Virus record (IMG/VR): IMGVR_UViG_3300032046_000072
Location: 1 to 41,239 of that record
Source of the DNA: a virus
Length of the DNA: 41,239 nt
Reading direction: 5' to 3' (one strand)
Shown: piece by piece, positions 6,629-15,754 of the stretch
How the letters are laid out: the number at the start of each line of letters is the position of its first letter
How positions within the stretch are numbered: the stretch's first letter is position 1
Program-made: the position numbers and the translations under genes
The notes under the pieces: model-generated
Seen by the model: the letters and a program-made list of their open reading frames with translations, nothing else
Database searches by the model: none
Told to the model about the DNA's origin: nothing

Positions 6629-7584
6629 TCATTGCCCCATGTATCCCAGCCGGACTTAATCTCTCCGCGATGGAATAGCTCTATCCTGTTTCCTTGAGTG
6701 TATAACTCATCTATGAGATCACGAAAATAAGGCGGCTTTTCTGAGTGCTTGGATGTACGCTCGATTGAAACGACAGAATCAATAAGCTTTTTGGAATCCG
6801 GGGTGCTCTGGCCACGTCCTGCAATCAAAAGGAATTCGTGCCGGACGGAATTATAATAGCCGAAATTGTGCTTGATTTTATCCCAGACAAAAGAGGTTTT
6901 ATATTCAAATCCCCATGCCCGGATAACATCGAAGGCTCGCTCCAGCTTGGGAGACGGAACCCAAAGAAATAAAACGGCATCCTTCTCGGCCATGCTCTGG
7001 ATTGGAAGGGCGCACAACGTCTCTATGGACATATTCGCATAGTGCTTTTCTATGTCGCCATATTGATGGGGAAGCCATTGGTCATATTCCCAGGGAGGGT
7101 CGGCGTAAATAATTCGGTATTGCTTGTCTCCCGGAAGGGCCGGGGCTTCTTTTGATTCCGTCCGGCGCTTATTCCTTCGGGCCTCATTGACGGCGGCCTT
7201 TTTTGACTTGCGACCCTCCTTGACTTCCTGGAAATCATCCTCGGGAAGGTCGGCTAATACCTGTGCCTCCGAGCTTTCCCGCTTCGTCAGCCCGAGGTCA
7301 GAGAGTGTAGGCTCAACCGGTTCCCCTGGAGTACCAGTTGGGAGATTTGGATTACCACCCTTCGCCCTCTCCGTCTCCTTCAGCATCTCCCCCAGCTTGC
7401 GCTCGGCCAGGAGCGCATAAGACTGAGCGCGTTGGACGGTTTCCTTGCCGAGTCCTTTTCTCTTGGCCCAGTCTGCCGCAGTTAGGGCCAGGTCTTTGAA
7501 TTCCTTAATTTCCTGGATCGTATTTGCCTTGGCCAGCATCTCCGAAGCGCGACTGATTATAGCAAGAGATGTTTCTTCAATCAT
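6625..7584 (-). CDS. MT-A70 family DNA N6-adenine methyltransferase
   Basis: A 319-residue protein. Catalytic motif DPPW is at residues 162-165 (IIYADPPWEYD), followed by FLWVPSPKLERAFDVIRAWGFEYKT-type downstream strands (motif continues past 20 residues) and LIAGRG, all typical of the MT-A70 fold. The N-terminal ~140 residues are helical and charged (SLAIISRASEMLAKANTI, ERKLGEML), an extension often seen on phage members and possibly used for DNA recognition. It probably methylates adenine in phage DNA to resist host restriction. Its start overlaps the small zinc gene by ATGA. Confidence 0.85.
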   Translation of the reverse strand: MIEETSLAIISRASEMLAKANTIQEIKEFKDLALTAADWAKRKGLGKETVQRAQSYALLAERKLGEMLKETERAKGGNPNLPTGTPGEPVEPTLSDLGLTKRESSEAQVLADLPEDDFQEVKEGRKSKKAAVNEARRNKRRTESKEAPALPGDKQYRIIYADPPWEYDQWLPHQYGDIEKHYANMSIETLCALPIQSMAEKDAVLFLWVPSPKLERAFDVIRAWGFEYKTSFVWDKIKHNFGYYNSVRHEFLLIAGRGQSTPDSKKLIDSVVSIERTSKHSEKPPYFRDLIDELYTQGNRIELFHRGEIKSGWDTWGNE

Positions 7585-7775
7585 CCGTCTATCCCCAATT
7601 TCTGTTCAACGACCCGCAGCCGATGTTCAATCTCTGAAATCTTTTGTGGATCGGAATAACTTTTGCGCCAGGAATCCAGACGGCAATGATCGGAACAGAA
7701 ACGTTGATGATTGCGTATTGCCGTAAAAGTCTTCCCGCAATTTTTGCATTTTCTTTCTTCGGGCTTGAATTTCAT
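7581..7775 (-). CDS. Small zinc-finger protein
   Basis: A 64-residue protein. CKNCGKTF and FCSDHCR form a CxxC...CxxxC zinc motif, as in small bacterial zinc-ribbon proteins of the DUF2116 type, followed by a short C-terminal coiled coil (SEIEHRLRVVEQKLG). ATG 7775 is chosen: AGGAGA lies 8 nt upstream, and longer frames would start before the promoter at 7843-7871. It is the first gene of the transcript that also carries the methyltransferase. Confidence 0.6.
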   Translation of the reverse strand: MKFKPEERKCKNCGKTFTAIRNHQRFCSDHCRLDSWRKSYSDPQKISEIEHRLRVVEQKLGIDG

Positions 7776-7842
7776 GCCTTGATCTCCTTTATTCGTTCTA
7801 ACGGAACCCCGTGGTTGGCACAGTAGGTTCAACATCATATCC

Positions 7843-7871
7843 ATTGTAACGCGTACTAAAACAGAAGTCAA
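7843..7871 (-). promoter_or_regulatory. Strong sigma70-type promoter for the methyltransferase operon
   Basis: On the minus strand TTGACT (7866-7871) and TACAAT (7843-7848) are separated by an ideal 17 nt. The predicted start is near 7836, about 60 nt before ATG 7775. It lies in a 178-nt gap after the last virion-module gene, so it divides the late region from the early region. Confidence 0.8.
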
Positions 7872-7928
7872 GGCTGATTTTGGGGCATTTCCGATTGTCG
7901 GCCTATCTTGGACACAATGCGACAATGG

Positions 7929-7955
7929 AATTGCTCGGAATGCACGCGAGCAATT
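7929..7955 (-). terminator. Perfect 9-bp hairpin at the end of the late operon
   Basis: Arms AATTGCTCG and CGAGCAATT flank a 9-nt loop, and the stem covers the stop codon of the membrane-protein gene. The position, between the last late gene and the next promoter, fits termination. No U-tract follows in the minus direction, so it is not a canonical intrinsic terminator; a protein-binding palindrome is the alternative. Confidence 0.35.
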
Positions 7956-8190
7956 ATCGGCCCGCCCGAATACTGAGGTTTGTCCCCACGGTCTCGCCCA
8001 AGACGTAACCCCCTATCATCCACAAGTTTCTATCCCAAGCCATTTTTGCCAAAACGAATAAGTCCAATAGCGATATCCCCAACGTGAGCACCGATCCCCG
8101 CCAAGCCCACCGTTTTTGGATAGAGCGATAATACCAAACCACGCCGAACTCCCGCATAAGGCCGAGCAAAAAGCCGATGAAGAAAAACAT
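7954..8190 (-). CDS. Small integral membrane protein (DUF5698-like pattern)
   Basis: A 78-residue protein with about three hydrophobic segments: residues 1-20, 33-50 and 57-72 (LWMIGGYVLGETVGTNL). The charged turn YYRSIQKRWAWRG and the ending GETVGTNLSIR resemble the small DUF5698/DUF2179-type membrane domain found in some phages. AGGAG lies 5 nt before ATG 8190. It is the last gene of the tail module. A lysis or superinfection-exclusion role is possible but not shown. Confidence 0.55.
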   Translation of the reverse strand: MFFFIGFLLGLMREFGVVWYYRSIQKRWAWRGSVLTLGISLLDLFVLAKMAWDRNLWMIGGYVLGETVGTNLSIRAGR

Positions 8191-8217
8191 GGACGCTCCT
8201 AAGTGGAGGTTCGGTAT

Positions 8218-9363
8218 CTAAAAAAGGCATCGAATAAACTTTCCTATCTGCCATTTCCATACGGGCCTACCGGCGATGAACTTCTTATGGCAGGATTCCT
8301 CTTCGGGAGGAGGCGGCGGATCCGGTGGCGTAGGGGGTTCGGGCGGTACAGGCGGCTCAACCCAATCATCGGGATACTTGCCCCAATTTTCGGGCCACTC
8401 TCCGAATTTCGCCTTATACAATTCGCTTACTGCTATGATCGGCAAGGCCCCGCAAGCGTCGTTGTTCCAGACCTTACTGATGAACTCAAAGGCGAACTTG
8501 GGTTGGCCTGTGCTTAATGTGAATTTAGGATGTAGACCCGCGCTGACATAATCGAGAACATATTTGACCGCACTCAGCCATTGCGCGGGAGAGGGGCGTA
8601 CCTGATCTTGGTAGAAGTCGCATTGGCTTGCCCCGTTCTTGACCCCATCGACTGAAAAGAATGTACACATCCGATGCCTGGCCCACCACACAACGGCCTG
8701 GATCAGGCTTTCGCTATTCGAATCCCGGACCCCATGTACCTGCTTGTAGATTGCGAACGAGATATCGTCCCCCCACTTTTTTGATGCTTCTTGTTTATGG
8801 TCAACAATGAGTTCGGGACCGTCTTTGAACGAGTAGGACGGGCCATAGGAAAAGGGGAGTTTCCCTACCTTATCGAATTCCGGAATGATGACATCGCGGA
8901 ATAAGGCGGTTGATTCCGATCTGTTCAGCTCATTCCCCGCTCCGAAGTCAACGAAGTCCAGGTCGGCAAGTTGAGCAAAGAAAATTTGGCAGAGATTCCT
9001 TGCCTTGGGATAATTGGCGGGGTCATACATCCATTTCTCGGAGCAATTATCAAATAGCTCAAGGACGATCCTTGCGCCCTGGCCCGTGGGAGTACCTTGG
9101 CATGGTTGATGAAGGATTGCGAGATAGTTCCGAAGTATTTGGAAGTAACCTTCGTCTTCCCAATCAAATTCCTTCTCGACGGTCCAGGGAGCACTACGCA
9201 GGATACGGAAATAGTTGGCTCCCGAATTCAAGGCAAGGCGTGCTCTATTATAAGCCTTTTCCTTATTTAATATAATCCTATCATCAATAAGCTTCAAAAT
9301 CCCCCACGGAGCCGTGGAAAAATCCGCGAGTCCCGATTGTAGGATTAAGATTCTGTCTTTCAT
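8218..9363 (-). CDS. Clan GH-A-like glycoside hydrolase (virion-associated, predicted)
   Basis: A 381-residue protein. The length and strand/helix pattern fit a TIM barrel, and VDFGAGNELNRSE contains the Asn144-Glu145 pair that marks the acid/base on strand 4 of clan GH-A glycosidases. The nucleophile is not obvious. Residues ~337-353 are a proline-rich linker (PPVPPEPPTPPDPPPPP), followed by a ~25-residue basic and aromatic tail. No signal peptide is seen. ATG 9363 overlaps the upstream stop as TAATG, with GGTGG before it. Coming right after the fibre-type gene, it may be a tail-borne enzyme that cuts host capsule or matrix glycan. Confidence 0.6.
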   Translation of the reverse strand: MKDRILILQSGLADFSTAPWGILKLIDDRIILNKEKAYNRARLALNSGANYFRILRSAPWTVEKEFDWEDEGYFQILRNYLAILHQPCQGTPTGQGARIVLELFDNCSEKWMYDPANYPKARNLCQIFFAQLADLDFVDFGAGNELNRSESTALFRDVIIPEFDKVGKLPFSYGPSYSFKDGPELIVDHKQEASKKWGDDISFAIYKQVHGVRDSNSESLIQAVVWWARHRMCTFFSVDGVKNGASQCDFYQDQVRPSPAQWLSAVKYVLDYVSAGLHPKFTLSTGQPKFAFEFISKVWNNDACGALPIIAVSELYKAKFGEWPENWGKYPDDWVEPPVPPEPPTPPDPPPPPEEESCHKKFIAGRPVWKWQIGKFIRCLF

Positions 9364-9896
9364 TATTTCCACCACATCCCGTGTGATCCGGCGTATATCG
9401 TCACCGTCTGAGAGGCGGCCTCACACCTAAATTGTAACTGCACCGTCCCGGAATTAGCCCCATTCACCAAAAATCCATGTATCGGTATGAAGCTCCTCGT
9501 ACCACAGAGAAATGAATTGGATGCAGTGTCGGTATTGAATGCCGTCACCTCCTGGTCAAGCGGGTATGCGGTGCCTACCTCGAGCATATCCAGGTTAAAC
9601 CAAAACGCCGTCGGGCTACCCGGTCCCGTAAACCGGAACCAGGGTGCACAGGTTGCCGCCGTTGACCATCCCCTAAGACTGAACTCGAATCCGTAAATCG
9701 TATTAGCCTCTGCCCAAAATGAAAGCCCCGTCACGTTTGCGGGGGTCTGCGTGGAATTGGTCACGTCGCTTGCAACTTTCATCGCGCCGGATTTTCCTAC
9801 TAGACCGGCGATGTTCGGCCAGATGTCGTGGACAGTCCGCCAGTCTTCCTTGAGATGGTTTTCAAGCGCCGTTTTCTTTGCCGCTTCGTCGCCCAT
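9363..9896 (-). CDS. Tail fibre-type structural protein
   Basis: A 177-residue protein. A short helical N-terminus (about 1-35) is followed by a Ser/Thr/Gly-rich beta domain with TGLSFWAEANTIYGFEFSL and APWFRFTGPGSPTAFWFN, a pattern shared by many phage tail-fibre or receptor-binding proteins, ending in FRCEAASQTVTIYAGS. It lies between the hub protein and the glycosidase with 1-nt TAATG overlaps on both sides. A role in adsorption is inferred. Confidence 0.55.
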   Translation of the reverse strand: MGDEAAKKTALENHLKEDWRTVHDIWPNIAGLVGKSGAMKVASDVTNSTQTPANVTGLSFWAEANTIYGFEFSLRGWSTAATCAPWFRFTGPGSPTAFWFNLDMLEVGTAYPLDQEVTAFNTDTASNSFLCGTRSFIPIHGFLVNGANSGTVQLQFRCEAASQTVTIYAGSHGMWWK

Positions 9897-12800
9897 TACA
9901 TTATCTCCGCCCTGAAGTTAGTCTTTGCCGCCGCAGGGGACTTGGTTATGCCCAGAATTCTCAGGTCCACTTCCGAGGCCGCGCCCGACACACTGAAAAA
10001 ACGGTCCCGACTATATTTGATAATATCCCCCGGCATAACGCCGAGTAGCAGGAGCGAAACCTCGGCCTCGATTATCTCCTTATCCAGATCGTTGATGAGC
10101 GAATTGATGAGTGCCTGGGCGTCGGATTCAGACGTCAGGAACGTATAAAGGGGAAGTTCCTTGGCTGTGCGATATTTCCATCCGGCCTCATTCCGCAAAA
10201 CAGTGAGATAGGAATAATCCCCCGTCTGTGGGTTCTGACCATAATAAACCGTCACCTTATAAAAGACATCATCGAAGCGCTTATCCTGCCGGTGTGAAAA
10301 GATGTGATGATTGCGGACATACCGCGCCGAGGCCGTTGCTGCCGTCGCCTTGGGCTTCAGCCCGATCCGGCCCTCAGCGTCCTGGAAGCTATACGCCTGC
10401 AGGGTCTGTTCGATCTGCCGGATAAGATCGCCCGAGCTTATGTCCTGATAGATCGGCACACTGATTGCGGTTGTCTTATCTATCTTCGTATGGTAGAGCC
10501 AATCTAGGTTGAGCTCTGAATCTGCCAGGCCGAGGAAGTTGTTGCAAATATACTTGAAAATGTCCGCGCCATTGGTCAATGTTTCATCAGCCGAGTTGAC
10601 CGCCCCGGTGAATTCGACGAGCAAGAAGTCTGAGTCCTCCCAGCCATATCCCCGTGCCAATATAATGACGCCGTTCTGATAATCGATGAAATAGTCGGTG
10701 TCTGCAGTGAGCGTTATCTCGCCCTTCTTCTTTACGGACGTAACACTCTTTATCCGCCCATCGTGAAGTTTGAATTTCTTGGCGACGGTATCGATACAGA
10801 CCGGGACGACATTGGCCTTTGTCCCAAAATAGAATGGAACCTTGGTGTCCTTTTGGGCGCTCTCGATGAGGTTGGGGTAGGTCTCAATCGAGTACGAGTT
10901 GAGCGGCAGGCCCCGCTCGCAACCCTCCCGGAGGTCCCGAAGGTCGAGGCTGAAACTACTGTCATCAATCCCCCGGTCCTTGACGATACCGGTGTAGATC
11001 GTCTCAAACTGCGCATAGGTGAAGTCAATGCCCCCAACCTTGAGCATGAGTCGGGCATTCTCCCAAACATAAAGCGCGTAGCGCCTGTCGAAATACCATT
11101 CGTCCCCAACCCTGCCGTTGATGAACGATACCCGCCCCGACGATACCATGTAGGTTGACTCATAGTAGCGGCTTATCTCATGGGTTATGTCCGGAATTCC
11201 CTCGCGTTGGAGGAGGCCGAGATAATTGTTGCCGTTGTAAATGGCCGGGTCAGCGGCCGTTTTGTAGTCAGTGAAGTAAAGCCAGAACCCGGCCAGGATC
11301 TGAAAGTCAACCGGATCATCGCCGGTCGAGCTGTGGATATAGAGCATGCGGCCCCAATAGTCAAAATAGAACGTGGAGGCGGTTGCCTCTACTTCAGCCG
11401 TAGATGCCTTCTCTGCATATCCTTCGCCGTTTTCAAGGACGGAATCGATATCGATGCCGCGCTCGCCGATAATCACTTCGTAGGTATAGGTTTTACCGCC
11501 GGTCAGCGTAAAACCGGCTACCTCCATTTTAGGGTTTATTTCGCACAGGTATATAAGCTCCGGGGATGGGGTTCGGAGCAGGGTTTCCAGGGCCGTCTCA
11601 GCATGTTGCGCCAGCGTATAATCATCGTCCGCCGCCGTGTAGGCGGAGTTCCCGGCGGCATTGTAGGCCCTAATCTTAAACCAGTAGTGCGTTGAAGGCG
11701 TCAGGTCGAACACCTTAAACCGCGCAAGCCCGGTGCCGATGACGCAGATTTCGGTGTAGTCGGAGCCGTTCAAAGACTTCTCGATCTTGTATCCCGTCTC
11801 GTTCGTAGTCGCCGTCCAGGTTAAGACCATGTAATCGGCGCCAATTTCGGAGACAGAAAATCCCGTAGGGGCCGCCGGTTCACTGATCGTCGTCGCCGTC
11901 GCCTCATTGGAATAATATGAATATGACGGGTCTTGGAACGCTCGCACTTTATAGGTATAGGTGCTTCCTTTGACCAGCGCCGTGTCGCGGTAGAAAGTCA
12001 CATTCGGGGCCAGGGTCGTGACCTCACTATAAGCTCCCGCGCCGAGTTTGCGCTCAACCCGGTGGTTATCCTCCTCATCGGAATTGTCTTGGAATGTTAT
12101 CTCAATCTTGGTATCCGAGAAGGCCGTCGCCGTGAGGTTCGAGGGTGTTGCTATGGCGGCGTATGTATAACAATTAGCGACATTGGAGTAGAGCGAATTG
12201 CCGTCGCCGTTATAGGCTCGGACTTTATACCAGTATTGCGTCGCCGATGATCGGCCGGTACGGAGATACGTCTTGACGTTGGCGCCGACCGTAGCAACCT
12301 GAGAGAATCCCGAACTCGGCCCGGTCGAACTTTCCTCGATCTTGAATCCTGTTTCATTATTTGAATTGTCTGTCCAATTCAGCCGGATTGTGGAGGAGCT
12401 CTCGGCCTGAGCGGTGAGCCCGGTCGGCTTGGACGGCGGGTTGCTCATGTAGACCGTTGCCGTATTCGACCAGAGACTATCGGTTAGGGCATTGTAAGCC
12501 TTGACCTTGAACGCGTACGTCGCCCCGGGAGTAAGGCCGTCCTTCGTGTATTCCTTCACGTTCTGTCCGACGGTCACCATGTAGGCGCCGTCTTTATAAA
12601 TCTTAAAACCGCTTTCGTTTTGGGAGTTATCCTCCCAAGTTATGAACGCCGAGTCTGCATCGATGCAGGTAGCATCACAGCCGGACGGGGCAGGAAGACC
12701 CGTGATGGCGTCATCCTCGTTGGAAAAAGGCGAGAATTCCGCGCCTATGTATGCTTCTAATTTGTAATAATATTGCGTACCATCAGCAAGCCCGGAATTC

Positions 12801-12970
12801 AGCCAGGAAGTAACGCCGGAACCGACGGTATGAACGACAGCATAAGAACCGCCTGCCGGTTTCCTGTAAACTAAGATACCGTCATAAGCGGCATTGTTGG
12901 TCCAGGCCAACTGAATTTTTGTTACTTGTGTAACTGAAGCAATTAAAGAGGACGGGGCTGGTACTGCCAC
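9896..12970 (-). CDS. Tail hub/tip protein with five N-terminal fibronectin type III domains
   Basis: A 1024-residue protein. Five FN3 domains at about 4-90, 92-176, 179-270, 274-361 and 365-452 are each marked by the conserved Trp (for example LAWTNN, ITWEDNS, LNWTDNS) and YYYKLEAY/YWYKVRAY strands. The remaining ~560 residues, with IIGERGIDIDSVLENG, DRRYALYVWENARLML and SSGDLIRQIEQTLQAYSF, look like a tail-associated hub protein of the J type. The start is GTG 12970, right after the upstream stop (TAAGTG), with GGAGAAG ahead of it. FN3 modules at the N-terminus are unusual and may bind cell-surface carbohydrate. Confidence 0.75.
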   Translation of the reverse strand: MAVPAPSSLIASVTQVTKIQLAWTNNAAYDGILVYRKPAGGSYAVVHTVGSGVTSWLNSGLADGTQYYYKLEAYIGAEFSPFSNEDDAITGLPAPSGCDATCIDADSAFITWEDNSQNESGFKIYKDGAYMVTVGQNVKEYTKDGLTPGATYAFKVKAYNALTDSLWSNTATVYMSNPPSKPTGLTAQAESSSTIRLNWTDNSNNETGFKIEESSTGPSSGFSQVATVGANVKTYLRTGRSSATQYWYKVRAYNGDGNSLYSNVANCYTYAAIATPSNLTATAFSDTKIEITFQDNSDEEDNHRVERKLGAGAYSEVTTLAPNVTFYRDTALVKGSTYTYKVRAFQDPSYSYYSNEATATTISEPAAPTGFSVSEIGADYMVLTWTATTNETGYKIEKSLNGSDYTEICVIGTGLARFKVFDLTPSTHYWFKIRAYNAAGNSAYTAADDDYTLAQHAETALETLLRTPSPELIYLCEINPKMEVAGFTLTGGKTYTYEVIIGERGIDIDSVLENGEGYAEKASTAEVEATASTFYFDYWGRMLYIHSSTGDDPVDFQILAGFWLYFTDYKTAADPAIYNGNNYLGLLQREGIPDITHEISRYYESTYMVSSGRVSFINGRVGDEWYFDRRYALYVWENARLMLKVGGIDFTYAQFETIYTGIVKDRGIDDSSFSLDLRDLREGCERGLPLNSYSIETYPNLIESAQKDTKVPFYFGTKANVVPVCIDTVAKKFKLHDGRIKSVTSVKKKGEITLTADTDYFIDYQNGVIILARGYGWEDSDFLLVEFTGAVNSADETLTNGADIFKYICNNFLGLADSELNLDWLYHTKIDKTTAISVPIYQDISSGDLIRQIEQTLQAYSFQDAEGRIGLKPKATAATASARYVRNHHIFSHRQDKRFDDVFYKVTVYYGQNPQTGDYSYLTVLRNEAGWKYRTAKELPLYTFLTSESDAQALINSLINDLDKEIIEAEVSLLLLGVMPGDIIKYSRDRFFSVSGAASEVDLRILGITKSPAAAKTNFRAEIM

Positions 12971-13741
12971 TTATAACTTCTCCCGGATGTTGAGTCCCCA
13001 TGACCAGGAATTATAGTGATCCTGCGTAGGTTCTATAAGTTCCACATTCTTAACAAAATACGAGTAGGAATTAGGATTGTTATAATCCAGGCAGAGGACG
13101 AAGCCATAGGTCAGTCCCGCCTCATCAAAGAATGTCACGATGGTATCGGCATCGGTTTCGCTCAGGCCGCTGAACGGGAGCGACCATGTTTTCCTGCGCG
13201 GACGCGGTTGCCCATATTCTACGAGGGCGTGACTTTCGTCGATTATCGAATCATCCGCCCGCGCCTTCCCATACTGGCTTTTGATGGCCCGTGCCGGTTC
13301 CCAATATGTGCCCATGACCACCGGCCCGACCTGGATATAGTTGCTCGGATTATTAGCATCCTGGATTTGAAGCTGGACATACCGCCGCGTCGTGGAATTG
13401 TTCGCTCCGAAGAAATGAAAAATATTTGTCGGGTTATGAGTGATGGATATGTTGGCGGCATTGTTGGCGAAATTGGCATCGTCCGCGCCGCGCCATGTGA
13501 TCGTCGCATTGGCCGAAATGTCATGGTTCAGAATGGCGATGAAATCAACGGCCTGGGCGGTGAGCAAATCAATCGAGATATACGCATTTTCACAACTGTT
13601 ATTGCTCGAAAGGGTCCGCCAGAACTGGCTCGGCGTATCGCCCTGAGTGTCCGTGGATGGGAATTGTGGATGCTCAGAACTCTCGCCCAGGATCGTTCCT
13701 TTGCGCCAGAGGTTGTTGAAAATCAGGCGTGTATTTGTCAT
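12971..13741 (-). CDS. Distal tail-type protein
   Basis: A 256-residue protein. The N-terminal ~150 residues are beta-rich and discoidin-like (DFIAILNHDISANATITW, RRYVQLQIQDANNPSNY), and the C-terminal part (ARAIKSQYGKARADDSIID, KTWSLPFSGLSETDADTI) resembles distal tail proteins of siphoviruses. ATG 13741 overlaps the tape-measure stop by ATGA. The place between tape measure and hub is the normal one for Dit-type proteins. Confidence 0.65.
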   Translation of the reverse strand: MTNTRLIFNNLWRKGTILGESSEHPQFPSTDTQGDTPSQFWRTLSSNNSCENAYISIDLLTAQAVDFIAILNHDISANATITWRGADDANFANNAANISITHNPTNIFHFFGANNSTTRRYVQLQIQDANNPSNYIQVGPVVMGTYWEPARAIKSQYGKARADDSIIDESHALVEYGQPRPRRKTWSLPFSGLSETDADTIVTFFDEAGLTYGFVLCLDYNNPNSYSYFVKNVELIEPTQDHYNSWSWGLNIREKL

Positions 13742-15753
13742 GTTGCGTATGCCTTTATCCGCTTGAGTCCGATGCTGCGATTTACGATCTTGATAACCCG
13801 CTCCTCGATCTTTTCGGTGCCGATGTAGATGGGGACGGTCAGATAGATGGGCGCCCCGGACCGGCCCATTCCCGGCAACTTGCTCAGCGGGGCCAGCACT
13901 TCCGGCTCTCCGCCCTCCCCGACCTCGTAGGATGCGCCCGATTGCGAGAAGAGTTTAGTCGGCTTCCTGAAGATTGCACCCTTGGCCAGGGGGATGGGCT
14001 GGGCGCGGATGAGGGCGATCTGGATCGCCCCCAGGGCGGCCGTGATCGCGGCCAGGGCGATGTTCCACGGTGGCGGTGCCGCGCTCAGGGCCTTGGCCAC
14101 ACCTTCGGCGACATTGACGATGGCCCCCATGAGGGCAACCGCCTTGGCCGATTTCGCCGCTGCCCGCTGGGCAGAAGTCCGCTTGATCTGATACTCGGCC
14201 TCCAATGCTTCGATTGCCTTCTGGCGTTCCCCCTCGTCTGTGATCGTGGCGTTTATAATTGCCAAGCGTTTCTTGTATTCATTGTCCAGGGCGATTTCTC
14301 GATTGCGTTGGGCCTGATCGAATACATTTGTCAGACCCGTATGTAGGATATCCCAGGCTCCTTTGATTTTGTCCATAGATGCCTGCCAATTTTCAACCAT
14401 GGCATCAAAGGATTTCTTTGAATATACAGAAACCAATTTGATTTCGCCGAGCACTTCTTTGAGAACCTTACTCATGTCTCGGGCGGGCGGGAGAACGGCG
14501 TTAAAATACCCCGGCATATCTTGTAGGCCTCCGAGAAAAGCCAGCAAGTTAAATCCGGCAACAACATTCTTCAAGTCGCGGAAGGGCGGAAGCAGTTGTG
14601 TCTTGATTGCTTGCCCCGCTCTTTTCCCAGCATTCCCCGTTTCATCGATTTGATCTTTTACTTTCTTTTGAGGAATCAATAAATCTTTTAACGTTAGATC
14701 ATGATTGCGCAGGTCAATATTTAGCCGAGCCAATTCTATTTCATAATCTCCGGTATCCCCACCTAAGTCTCTCAGGTTTTTAGCTATTCCCGTCAAGACC
14801 TCTTTTGAGGTTATCCCATGCCCCTTCAATATAGAGGACGTATTCTTCATCTCGTCTATTACAAACTGGACGCCCTTGGCGACAAACCCCAATCCTGGAA
14901 GGAAATCGTTTTTTATGAAATTGATGACACCCTGGAGGGCATCAATAATATTCTGCCCCATTTCGGCGGCCTTGCCGGAAGCCACAAAATCAATAAGCGC
15001 TTCTTTTATGTCGCCGATTATCTCCCGAATTTTGTCATTCTCTATAATGGCTGTGCCAACAGCCTCTTGAACCTCGCCCCACATATTTTTAAGTTGCTTA
15101 AGCGCCCCGCCGAAGGTATTTGTTTCTCCCGTTGCGGATTTATAATATTTGGCAAGTTCACTATTGACAACCGCCATTTTCTCGCTTTCTGTTTTGGCCT
15201 CCTTGAGCTTTGGCATAATACGTTGAAGGGCCTGAAAATTGCCTTCGTACGCCTTGGCAATCGTAGTCGCGGCACTTTGAAGATCGGTTTTCATGACATA
15301 GGCCAAGCCGATTGACCCTTCCGTTGCCCGATCCAGACCGTCCCGATCAAGGTTGGTTAACTGCACCAAAAGCGCTTGGGCCGACAATACTTCTTCGTCT
15401 GTGCGGGTTGTTGCCATCATCATCTTTTGTGCAAAATTCACCATCCCTGGCAACATGGCATCAACACTTCTTCCGCTTGTATCCAGCGCAACCGATAGTC
15501 TATTTTGAGCTTCCTCTGCAGCGACAGCCTCTGTGAAAATCCCGCCGATGGAACCCTTAAGAAAATCAATGCCTTTCTTCAGTTCGTCGGCAACGAGTGA
15601 ACCAATCGCAAATTGTTTCCAGAGGCTGTCCAGGGCGGGCTTCGTTTTGTTTTCGGTTGTTTTTTTAACGTCATCCAGCGCCTTGTCAAAACTCTGGATG
15701 GCCTTTATGGCACCTTTTTCATCAACGCTGATTATATATTTGATATCGGCCAT
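13738..15753 (-). CDS. Tape measure protein
   Basis: A 671-residue protein. It has alternating long amphipathic helices and hydrophobic stretches, Ala-rich segments near 560-610 (AVALMGAIVNVAEGVAKAL, IALAAITAALGAIQIALI), and the tape-measure-like block TNLDRDGLDRATEGSIGLAYV. It follows the G/GT chaperones and precedes the distal tail gene. By the usual ~0.15 nm per residue rule it would set a tail of roughly 100 nm. No peptidase or lytic domain is seen. Confidence 0.9.
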   Translation of the reverse strand: MADIKYIISVDEKGAIKAIQSFDKALDDVKKTTENKTKPALDSLWKQFAIGSLVADELKKGIDFLKGSIGGIFTEAVAAEEAQNRLSVALDTSGRSVDAMLPGMVNFAQKMMMATTRTDEEVLSAQALLVQLTNLDRDGLDRATEGSIGLAYVMKTDLQSAATTIAKAYEGNFQALQRIMPKLKEAKTESEKMAVVNSELAKYYKSATGETNTFGGALKQLKNMWGEVQEAVGTAIIENDKIREIIGDIKEALIDFVASGKAAEMGQNIIDALQGVINFIKNDFLPGLGFVAKGVQFVIDEMKNTSSILKGHGITSKEVLTGIAKNLRDLGGDTGDYEIELARLNIDLRNHDLTLKDLLIPQKKVKDQIDETGNAGKRAGQAIKTQLLPPFRDLKNVVAGFNLLAFLGGLQDMPGYFNAVLPPARDMSKVLKEVLGEIKLVSVYSKKSFDAMVENWQASMDKIKGAWDILHTGLTNVFDQAQRNREIALDNEYKKRLAIINATITDEGERQKAIEALEAEYQIKRTSAQRAAAKSAKAVALMGAIVNVAEGVAKALSAAPPPWNIALAAITAALGAIQIALIRAQPIPLAKGAIFRKPTKLFSQSGASYEVGEGGEPEVLAPLSKLPGMGRSGAPIYLTVPIYIGTEKIEERVIKIVNRSIGLKRIKAYAT

Positions 15754-15754
15754 C

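Noticed and set aside
7776-7925. Longer start for the zinc-finger gene at 7925
   Set aside because: It would begin upstream of the strong promoter at 7843-7871 and has no ribosome site; ATG 7775 has one.
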